Assembly (NCBI GenBank): GCA_903890595.1
Contig: CAITBU010000209.1
Location: 1 to 9,868 of the forward strand
Reading direction: 5' to 3'
Source of the DNA: an uncultured Holophagaceae bacterium
GTDB lineage: Bacteria; Acidobacteriota; Holophagae; Holophagales; Holophagaceae
Length of the DNA: 9,868 nucleotides
Of this stretch, positions 1-5,228 are shown one piece after another. Below the pieces are notes generated by a model. The model saw only the letters and a program-made list of their open reading frames with translations. It did not search any database and was not told the DNA's origin. How positions within the stretch are numbered: position 1 is the stretch's first letter; the number at the start of each line of letters is the position of its first letter. The position numbers and the translations under genes are program-made.

Positions 1-614
1 ACGCCCTGCTCGGTCCCGGCGTTCACATAGACCGTCTCGCCCTCCCCGAGGTACTTACGGTCCTCTCGCTTGTTGGCGATGATGGCGAAGGCGCCCTGGG
101 CCGAATAGTGGGCTTCGGCACCGCCATCGGCCAGGAAAGGCAGCTGGATGTAGTCCTGGAAGGTGAAGCCGAGCTCCGGTTTGCGAACGGCACTGGACTC
201 CGCACGCTTCACGTCGGGCTGGAGGGCCGCAACGGCTTCAGGTAGGGAGGCTGAGGTGGCCACGGCGCGAGCCAGGTCGATCACCAGGGGGTCGCCCGGG
301 TAGATCCAATGGGGATCCTTGATCCACTGGTTCAGCTCCCAGATCTGGGGCCAGGCGAAGGGGTTGCCCAGGTACTTGCCCGCCAGGTCCCAGAGGGTAT
401 CTCCCTTCACGACAATGTGGGTCCGGGAGCCTTCGGGGACCGAGAGCTCCTTGGGGTAATCCCAGCGGGAGGAGTGGGCCTCGACCTTAACGGAAGCGGG
501 CGCAGGAGCCTGGGCACCCAGGTTGAGGCCCCCAGCGGCGATGGCTAGGAGAAGTCCCGGAGCCAACACCCGCAGGTGCTTCCGTCCGGCATTCAGGCGT
601 GCGGTCTGACGCAT
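1..614 (-). CDS. Secreted LysM-domain protein (3' end beyond the left edge)
   Basis: The reading frame is open from ATG at 614 to the left edge: 204 full codons with no stop, so the C-terminus is missing. Residues 1-36 form a signal peptide (basic start, hydrophobic stretch about 16-30, then L-G-A-Q-A). Residues 66-112 are a LysM module, with the typical THIVVKGDTLWDLAGKYLGN opening and a closing I-Y-P-G-D-P-L-V-I. LysM modules bind the glycan backbone of peptidoglycan, so a cell-wall-associated periplasmic role is expected. After a linker (113-145) comes a region ending G-E-G-E-T-V-Y-V-N-A-G-T-E-Q-G, which looks like a second beta-rich domain; I cannot name it. A weak Shine-Dalgarno run (GGGGGA) lies five bases before the ATG. 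The gene follows the PfkB kinase gene by 33 bases on the same strand, so it is probably last or late in that operon. LysM call firm; overall role unknown. Confidence 0.85.
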   Translation of the reverse strand, partial: MRQTARLNAGRKHLRVLAPGLLLAIAAGGLNLGAQAPAPASVKVEAHSSRWDYPKELSVPEGSRTHIVVKGDTLWDLAGKYLGNPFAWPQIWELNQWIKDPHWIYPGDPLVIDLARAVATSASLPEAVAALQPDVKRAESSAVRKPELGFTFQDYIQLPFLADGGAEAHYSAQGAFAIIANKREDRKYLGEGETVYVNAGTEQG

Positions 615-647
615 CGGGATCCCCCAGTCAGGAGCGGATAATGGTAA

Positions 648-1559
648 TTATAAGTCTTCGACGCGGATCATATCTGAAAATAATGACAATCGGTTCCGCA
701 CCTCGTCCTGGGACACCGATTCCAGTCTTTCGGTGCTGAAGCGCTCCACCGTGAAACTTGCCATCACCGAGCCCATCAGGGCGGCGTGCTTCAGGGCGGT
801 GGCGTCCGAGCGCTCGATCCAGGCCAGGTAGCCGAGGAAGCCTCCGGCGAAGGTGTCACCAGCGCCGGTGGGATCGAAGACGTCTTCGAGCGGATAGGCG
901 GGAGCAGCGAAGATGCCTTCTGGGGTGAAGAGGGCCACCCCGTACTCGCCTCGCTTGACCACCAGGATCCGGGGGCCCAGCTGCTGGATCCGGCGATAGG
1001 CCTTGATGAGGTTGTGCTCCTGGGTCAGCTCGCGGACCTCGGCGTCGTTCACCAGCAGGATGTCCACCTCCCGGAGCACGGCCTCCAGGGCCGGGCGGGC
1101 ACCCCGGATCCAGTAGTTCATGGTGTCCAGGGCGATCCACTTGGGGCGGGTGGTCATCTGCCGCACCACATCCAGCTGGAGGACGGGATCGATGTTGCCG
1201 AGGAAGAGGTAATCCGAGTGCCGGTAGGCGGGCGGCAGGTCCGGCTTGAAGTCGGCAAAGACGTTCAAGTCCGTGGCCAGGGTCTTGGCTTCGTTGAGGT
1301 CGTAGCCGTAGGCACCCTTCCAGTGGAAGCTCAGGCCCGGGACATGGGAGAGCCCCTCGAGGTCAATGGGGCGCTGGTCAAAGACACGCATCTGGTCGGG
1401 GCCAAAGTCGTCCCCCACCACGGCCACCACCCGCACGGGGTGGAAGCGGCTGGCACTGAGGGAGAAGTAGGTGGCCGAGCCACCCAGGGCCCGCTCCCGC
1501 TTCCCGAAAGGGGTTTCCAGGTCGTCAAAGGCTACGCTGCCGACCGCCAGAAGACTCAT
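648..1559 (-). CDS. PfkB/ribokinase-family sugar kinase
   Basis: A cytoplasmic kinase of 303 residues, the usual length for the ribokinase/PfkB family, which transfers phosphate from ATP to a sugar or nucleoside hydroxyl. Seen directly: the N-terminal G-G-S-A-T-Y-F substrate-side motif (26-32), N-D-A-E (171-174), V-K-R-G-E-Y-G (201-207), and the C-terminal PfkB signature DPTGAGDTFAGGF (229-241), in which Asp235 is the expected catalytic base and G-A-G the anion hole. The stretch 79-125, with W-K-G-A-Y-G-Y-D-L-N-E-A-K-T-L, L-N-V-F and N-I-D-P, resembles from memory a widely conserved bacterial subfamily annotated only as 'sugar kinase', so the substrate is unknown. The ATG overlaps the TGA of the upstream Smr-like gene (ATGA). 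A strong Shine-Dalgarno sequence (GAGGAGG, complement of 1567-1573) lies inside that gene, so translation is probably coupled. The LysM gene follows after 33 bases. Confidence 0.93.
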   Translation of the reverse strand: MSLLAVGSVAFDDLETPFGKRERALGGSATYFSLSASRFHPVRVVAVVGDDFGPDQMRVFDQRPIDLEGLSHVPGLSFHWKGAYGYDLNEAKTLATDLNVFADFKPDLPPAYRHSDYLFLGNIDPVLQLDVVRQMTTRPKWIALDTMNYWIRGARPALEAVLREVDILLVNDAEVRELTQEHNLIKAYRRIQQLGPRILVVKRGEYGVALFTPEGIFAAPAYPLEDVFDPTGAGDTFAGGFLGYLAWIERSDATALKHAALMGSVMASFTVERFSTERLESVSQDEVRNRLSLFSDMIRVEDL

Positions 1560-2383
1560 GACCTTGCCTCCTCAGTTCCCCGAGTGGGAATGGATACAAA
1601 GTAGAGCAGCCAAGCTTGGCTGCCACCCATGGGGACCGGGGCCTGGGCATAGCGCCCGACCATGGGGATCTGTCCCGAGGCGAGCAGGTCCATCAGTCCT
1701 TCGTGCAGGACGGGATCGGTACCGAGGGTCACCTGCAGGCTGTGCCAGCCCAGGATGAGTCCATCCTCCAGGCGGTCCTTCAGGCGATCCATGGCATCTG
1801 CGTGGCTGTGACCCCGCAGGTCGAGGAGGCCGTCCACCTCGATGGCCATGCCGGCCGCCAGCTGAAAGCGGAGCGGTATGGGTGCCAGTGAAGGGCAGGG
1901 TGGCTCAGAGGGCGGTGCTGGAACCGGTGGCGGCGCTGGCATGGGTGCAGCCAAGGGGGCTGCCGCCGATGTTGCGGCCGAGGTCGGTGCTGGGACGGAT
2001 GCCGCCACCGGAGCAGTGGCCGGTGTTGCGGCCGACTTCGGCGCTGGCGCGGGGGTCACCTGCTTCGGGGCCGGTCGTTGGGGTTTGGCCAGCGGTCCCC
2101 TGGCGAGGGGCTTGAGGCCCTTGAGGTCCTGCAGGGCCGCTTCGAAGGTCTCGGGTGCGGGGGGAGGTGCACTGGCTGTGGGGACCGGCTCTGCGGGTGC
2201 TTCCTGGGGCTTGGGCGGTCGGACAGGCTTGGCTCGCATGCCCATGGCGGAGAGAAATACATCGTCTTCCTCCTCGATGGTCCCTGGAGGGGCGAGGGTG
2301 CGCACCGGTCGCACCGGGACCTTCGGCGGCGCCTCCGGGGCAATGTTCTGTTTGAGCTTCGCCAGATCCTGCTTCCAGGCCAT
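1556..2383 (-). CDS. Pro/Ala-rich protein with divergent C-terminal Smr domain
   Basis: A cytoplasmic protein of 275 residues with no signal peptide. Residues 1-100 are polar and contain two short segments, E-D-D-V-F-L-S-A-M-G-M (about 39-49) and a similar one around F80 ending G-L-K-P-L, reminiscent of the N-terminal part of SmrA-type proteins. Residues 60-170 are a Pro/Ala-rich, probably disordered linker. Residues 185-263 look like an Smr domain: the L-D-L-R-G motif (187-191) followed by two amphipathic helices. The H-G-x-G loop of active Smr endonucleases is replaced by T-L-G-T-D-P-V-L-H-E-G (219-229), so nuclease activity is doubtful and a nucleic-acid- or ribosome-binding role is possible. 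The start is supported by AAGGA six bases before ATG 2383. The gene is first in the minus-strand run and overlaps the PfkB gene by four bases. The Smr assignment rests on one motif plus length and position, so it is moderate. Confidence 0.82.
   Translation of the reverse strand: MAWKQDLAKLKQNIAPEAPPKVPVRPVRTLAPPGTIEEEDDVFLSAMGMRAKPVRPPKPQEAPAEPVPTASAPPPAPETFEAALQDLKGLKPLARGPLAKPQRPAPKQVTPAPAPKSAATPATAPVAASVPAPTSAATSAAAPLAAPMPAPPPVPAPPSEPPCPSLAPIPLRFQLAAGMAIEVDGLLDLRGHSHADAMDRLKDRLEDGLILGWHSLQVTLGTDPVLHEGLMDLLASGQIPMVGRYAQAPVPMGGSQAWLLYFVSIPTRGTEEARS
1940..2047 (-). repeat. Two imperfect 54-bp (18-residue) tandem repeats in the Smr protein linker
   Basis: Within the Smr-like gene, residues 113-130 (PAPKSAATPATAPVAASV) and 131-148 (PAPTSAATSAAAPLAAPM) are two copies of an 18-residue unit. 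At DNA level, the segment starting GTTGCGGCCGA on the plus strand recurs with an offset of 54 bases (1971 and 2025). A third, degraded unit starting P-A-P may follow at residue 149. Such in-frame repeats usually change a flexible linker's length by slippage or recombination. Confidence 0.6.
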
Positions 2384-2440
2384 GAACCATCCTTAGACGG
2401 TCCAGAGTAGGGCATCTTGCGCTCCGGCCATAGTGCGCCG

Positions 2441-2481
2441 TTGCAGGGTTGCATTGGGCCGATGCAAAACGCCCAGTGCAA
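2441..2481. promoter_or_regulatory. Cluster of TTGCA/TGCAA half-sites in the divergent intergenic region
   Basis: Between the divergent Smr-like and outer-membrane genes (2384-2585, the longest non-coding stretch here) are four copies of one pentamer: TTGCA at 2441-2445 and 2449-2453, and TGCAA at 2463-2467 and 2477-2481. The inner pair forms a perfect 6-bp dyad (TTGCAT, seven bases, ATGCAA; 2449-2467). The last two copies are direct repeats 14 bases apart. This fits an operator for a dimeric regulator acting on one or both genes, but no regulator can be named. A possible -10 box for the plus-strand gene, TACAAT (2503-2508), lies about 80 bases before its ATG, with a 9-bp palindrome CCCC-T-GGGG (2492-2500) just before it. 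No convincing -35 was found. The rest of the region shows nothing else I can support. Confidence 0.38.
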
Positions 2482-2585
2482 GCGGGCTCAACCCCTGGGG
2501 CTTACAATGTATCCAAGATGGGGCGGGGGAATCTTCAACTGGCACGACCCTCGCTGACAGTTCCCCGATCCTTTCTGGAGGTCCC

Positions 2586-3239
2586 ATGCGCCATCCTGCT
2601 TCCCTGCTCCTACTCCCCCTGCTCCTGGCCACGGGGCCGGTGCTGATGGCCCAGAGCCCGCACATGGGCTTCAGCCTGGACCTTCTGGTCCCCTCGGGGG
2701 CCTTTGCCAGCCAGAGCTATCCCGCCTACTACAGCCTGTCGGCCGGGCGCACCATCCCGACCCAGAAGGAGTCCTACGACATCGGCCTGGGGGGCACCTT
2801 CACCGTCAGCTTCCCCATGGACCGGAACCTGGCCGTGCGCCTCAACCTCAGCGGGTCCCAGCAGAACGGCACCAACCGGGCCCCGGGAGAGGCCACCATC
2901 AACCTGCGGCATTCCCAGTTCAACCTGGGGGGAGACCTGCAGATCTTCCCGGGCGGGACGGCCTTCCGGCACCGGGGGCTCTACTTCCTGGCGGGCCTCT
3001 CGGCAGACTTCGAGCAGTTCGATCGCAGCTTCGGTGACCCCCACTACGACTACACGGACACCACCCGCAAGAGCCGCCTGGGGGCCACCGGCGGCATCGG
3101 CCACACCTTCGGCTACGATGCGGGCGCCCGGTTCACCCTGGAAGCCTCCTTCCACAAGACCCTCACGGGCAATGATGTGGCCGGCGGCAACCCCCCCAGC
3201 TCCGACTTCGTGAAGGTCGCCTTCGGCTGGGTGTTCTGA
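2586..3239 (+). CDS. Small outer-membrane beta-barrel protein
   Basis: The product has 217 residues. The start was chosen at ATG 2586 because it is preceded by GGAGGT (2577-2582) and opens directly into a signal peptide (residues 1-22: M-R-H, a Leu-rich core, then L-M-A-Q-S). The frame extends 51 codons upstream, but that part has no leader character. The mature part alternates polar and hydrophobic residues in about eight predicted strands (for example around 26-34, 66-80, 83-98, 103-120, 130-145, 160-174, 178-190 and 208-217) separated by Gly/Asn/Asp-rich turns. It ends V-A-F-G-W-V-F. A terminal Phe with aromatic and hydrophobic residues at alternate positions is the usual BAM-recognition signature. 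Size and strand number suggest an 8-stranded OmpA/OmpW-like barrel in the outer membrane. Ligand or partner cannot be told. It is divergent from the Smr-like gene and convergent with the coiled-coil gene, whose stop is 15 bases away. Confidence 0.85.
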   Translation: MRHPASLLLLPLLLATGPVLMAQSPHMGFSLDLLVPSGAFASQSYPAYYSLSAGRTIPTQKESYDIGLGGTFTVSFPMDRNLAVRLNLSGSQQNGTNRAPGEATINLRHSQFNLGGDLQIFPGGTAFRHRGLYFLAGLSADFEQFDRSFGDPHYDYTDTTRKSRLGATGGIGHTFGYDAGARFTLEASFHKTLTGNDVAGGNPPSSDFVKVAFGWVF

Positions 3240-3254
3240 GCCGCTGCCCGGCCC

Positions 3255-4109
3255 TCAGCCCTTCTTTGAGGTCGGCTTCTTTTTCTTGGGGGCGGGGGCC
3301 TCAGGCGCCTCTTCCTTGCCGAGCAACCCGTTGACCAGGCGGACCACGTCTTTGTTGGCGGGGTCCAGCTTCTGGAGCCTGCGGGCATAGGCCAGTCGCT
3401 CCTGCCGAGGCCGGGCATCATCGCCCTTCACCTGCTCGAACTTGTCGACCACGTAGCGCGGGACATTCCCGGCCTCCTTTGCCTCGGCCTGCTCAGCCGC
3501 CAGAAAGGCCTGCCAGTCCGTGGCGGCTTTCGTGGTGGCCTCCCGGGCCTGGCGGAGCCGGGTCAGGATGTCTTGGATGTCCTTTAGGGCCCGCTCGCTG
3601 TGGGCGATGGCGGCCTGCTGTTCGCCCATGAAGAGCTTCAACTGCTGGAGCACCTTGATCTGATCCTGGGGGAGGCCCGGTGCTTCTTCCAGTTCTCGCA
3701 GACGGGGAGCCTGGCGGGTGACAGCCTCGCGGAATTCCTTGAGGCGGGCCTCGTGCTCTGAGCGCGTCCTTGAGAGCAGGGGCTCAGCGGAGGCAAGGTT
3801 CTCCTCGGCGGCGGACTGGGCCTTCTGGAACTGGGCGACGGCGTCTTCCCAGCTACCCTCGGAGACGCAGGCCCGGGCGGCCAGTCCCCGGAGGGCCACA
3901 AGGGCATGCATGTCGTTGTAGTCGGACGGGTTGACCGTGAGGCCTTCCCGGCCCAGCAGGGCTTCGACACCACGGCGCACCAGCGAGGCGTCCCCTCGCT
4001 CCAGCTGGAGCTCCCAGGGCCCGCGTACTTCCTTGAAGCGGTCCGTAAGGCTCTGGGCACCGAGACTGGCGGCCAGGGCGCAGATGAGCATCAGTGCTGG
4101 ACGGGGCAT
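3255..4109 (-). CDS. Secreted coiled-coil protein with lysine-rich tail (paralogue B)
   Basis: The product has 284 residues and belongs to no family I recognise. Residues 1-18 are a signal peptide (M-P-R, hydrophobic core, L-G-A-Q-S), so it is exported. Residues 20-85 are helical. G-S-W-E-D-A-V at 85-91 starts a long heptad-like, Glu/Gln/Ala/Leu-rich coiled coil to about 215. A short TPR-like helical hairpin follows, with L-D-P-A-N (248-252), and then a tail A-P-E-A-P-A-P-K-K-K-K-P-T-S-K-K-G. The same order of parts, including the W-E-x-A-V and L-D-P-x-N motifs and the Lys tail, occurs in the protein encoded 35 bases upstream, so the two are very probably paralogues in one operon. The start ATG 4109 has AAGGA six bases upstream. 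The basic tail could bind peptidoglycan, LPS phosphate or another acidic polymer; this is inference. Convergent with the outer-membrane barrel gene. Confidence 0.85.
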   Translation of the reverse strand: MPRPALMLICALAASLGAQSLTDRFKEVRGPWELQLERGDASLVRRGVEALLGREGLTVNPSDYNDMHALVALRGLAARACVSEGSWEDAVAQFQKAQSAAEENLASAEPLLSRTRSEHEARLKEFREAVTRQAPRLRELEEAPGLPQDQIKVLQQLKLFMGEQQAAIAHSERALKDIQDILTRLRQAREATTKAATDWQAFLAAEQAEAKEAGNVPRYVVDKFEQVKGDDARPRQERLAYARRLQKLDPANKDVVRLVNGLLGKEEAPEAPAPKKKKPTSKKG

Positions 4110-4144
4110 GGTCAGTCCTTATCGGGCAGCCTGGCGGGAGGGGC

Positions 4145-5152
4145 CTACTTCTTTTTCGAGGCGGACTTCTTGGCGGGCTTGGCTTCCTTGGGGAAGGGCT
4201 CCTTGCCGGCTTTCAGGTTGTCCAGGGCCTTCAGGGCACCCGCATTGCTGGGATCCAGGAACAGCAGGCGGTTGAGGAAGGCGGCCTGCTGCTGGGGTCC
4301 GCCCAGCTTGGTGATGTTCTCAGTGTTGCGCAGCACGGCCTCCACCCAGTTGCGGTTACCAGCGATCTTGACCTTCTTGAGCACCTGCTCGGTGTTGAAG
4401 CCGGTGATCTCATCCTTCTGATCGGCCACGGCCTTGCGGGCCTTCTCCAGGGCTTCCTCGGCCGTCTTGATCATGGTCTCAACTTCCCTGCGGTTGTCTG
4501 CCAGCATCTTGGCCACCTTGGGGGCGTTGGCCAGGTTCTGCTTGTGCACGGGCAGGGCGGCGTTGATCTGGTCCAGCTCAGCCTGCTCTTGGGGGAACTT
4601 GGCCAGGCGGGCCTGGAGCTCAGTCATCTCCTTGGCCTCGAGCTTCTTCTGCTTGGCGTTCACCGCAGCCACCTCGTCCTGGAGAGCCTTGAGGGTGGCC
4701 GTGAGCTCCTGCTGGCGGGGCGCGTTCTTGGTGGTGTAGTCGGTGGCATCCTGCGCCACCTTCTTCCACTGGGCGGCAATGGGGGCCTGGGCCTTCTCCA
4801 GATCGGAGAGGGTCGCCTTGGCGTCCCGGAGGCGGCGTTCCTGGATCTCCACAGCCTTTTCCCACAGCCCGTTTTCCGAGGTGACGTTGGCGGAGAGTCG
4901 GTAGAGGGAGATCAGGCCGGCCATGTTGTCCAGGCTCTGCCCGATCTCCTTCGGGCCGGCGCTGTTGAAGGCGGGGCGCTCGGCGGGGATGATGCCCTGC
5001 ACTCGGGCCAGGGCCTCCGGGGCCTTGAGTTCCTTGAGCATCTGGGTGACAACAGGCAGCTCCGCGTTAAAGCGCTGGGCGAGATCGGCGCCAACAGGTG
5101 CCTGAGCAATGAGGGCCACGGCGGGGAGAAACAGGCAGGGCATGAGGCGCAT
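4145..5152 (-). CDS. Secreted coiled-coil protein with lysine-rich tail (paralogue A)
   Basis: The product has 335 residues from the ATG at 5152. A GTG two codons upstream (5158) is also in frame, but its first base is the last base of the only Shine-Dalgarno-like GGAG (complement of 5158-5161); that GGAG sits five bases before ATG 5152, so 5152 is preferred. Residues 1-18 are a signal peptide (L-I-A-Q-A). Then come a helical segment (20-90), G-L-W-E-K-A-V (95-101), a long Lys/Glu/Ala/Leu coiled coil (about 100-250), a helical hairpin containing L-D-P-S-N (299-303), and a tail ending A-K-P-A-K-K-S-A-S-K-K-K. Same plan as the next gene downstream (35 bases), with a longer coiled coil here. No enzyme motif is visible. 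A periplasmic structural, tethering or chaperone role is possible, but the function is unknown. It lies downstream of the ABC-F gene, separated from it by a terminator-like hairpin. Confidence 0.86.
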   Translation of the reverse strand: MRLMPCLFLPAVALIAQAPVGADLAQRFNAELPVVTQMLKELKAPEALARVQGIIPAERPAFNSAGPKEIGQSLDNMAGLISLYRLSANVTSENGLWEKAVEIQERRLRDAKATLSDLEKAQAPIAAQWKKVAQDATDYTTKNAPRQQELTATLKALQDEVAAVNAKQKKLEAKEMTELQARLAKFPQEQAELDQINAALPVHKQNLANAPKVAKMLADNRREVETMIKTAEEALEKARKAVADQKDEITGFNTEQVLKKVKIAGNRNWVEAVLRNTENITKLGGPQQQAAFLNRLLFLDPSNAGALKALDNLKAGKEPFPKEAKPAKKSASKKK

Positions 5153-5157
5153 GGCCA

Positions 5158-5161
5158 CTCC
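5158..5161 (-). promoter_or_regulatory. Shine-Dalgarno sequence that decides the start of paralogue A
   Basis: On the minus strand the sequence reads TTTTTGGAGTGGCCATG. GGAG directly overlaps the in-frame GTG, which could not then be used with it, but lies five bases before the ATG at 5152. This favours the shorter protein. Confidence 0.55.
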
Positions 5162-5185
5162 AAAAAGTCCAGGCTACAGGGTAGC

Positions 5186-5210
5186 GAAAAGGGGGGTGCC
5201 TGTCCCCCCC
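5186..5210 (-). terminator. Intrinsic terminator after the ABC-F gene
   Basis: Read on the minus strand, a run of seven G, the loop ACAGGCA and a run of six C form a 6-bp all-GC stem directly followed by TTTTC. It begins 18 bases after the ABC-F stop codon and ends about 25 bases before the Shine-Dalgarno of the next minus-strand gene. That position fits a rho-independent terminator, or a partial attenuator between the ABC-F gene and the coiled-coil pair. The T-tract is short (four T), so termination may be incomplete. On the plus strand the same hairpin is followed by GATGGC and would not terminate. Confidence 0.6.
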
Positions 5211-5228
5211 GATGGCATTGGGCAGGGC

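Noticed and set aside
786..1604. Plus-strand open frame (272 codons) opposite the PfkB kinase
   Set aside because: The minus-strand frame carries the full PfkB signature; this one is its shadow with no recognisable motif.
1878..2396. Plus-strand Gly/Ala-rich frame opposite the Smr-like protein linker
   Set aside because: Its composition is the mirror of the Ala/Pro linker codons and it has no ribosome-binding site; it is not a separate Gly-rich protein.
2433..2585. In-frame 51-codon upstream extension of the outer-membrane barrel gene
   Set aside because: It would bury the signal peptide inside the protein, and the GGAGGT site points to ATG 2586. The extension also runs through the half-site cluster and the candidate -10 box.
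3253..3287. Possible plus-strand terminator (CCTCA/TGAGG stem followed by TTCTTTTTCTT) after the outer-membrane barrel gene
   Set aside because: The stem is only five base pairs with a nine-base loop, the T-rich tract starts five bases too late, and it is explained by the Lys codons of the opposite gene's tail.
5178..5206. Possible minus-strand promoter GGGACA-17-TACCCT overlapping the terminator
   Set aside because: The -10 matches the consensus at only three of six positions and the -35 lies inside the hairpin; too weak to annotate without start-site data.
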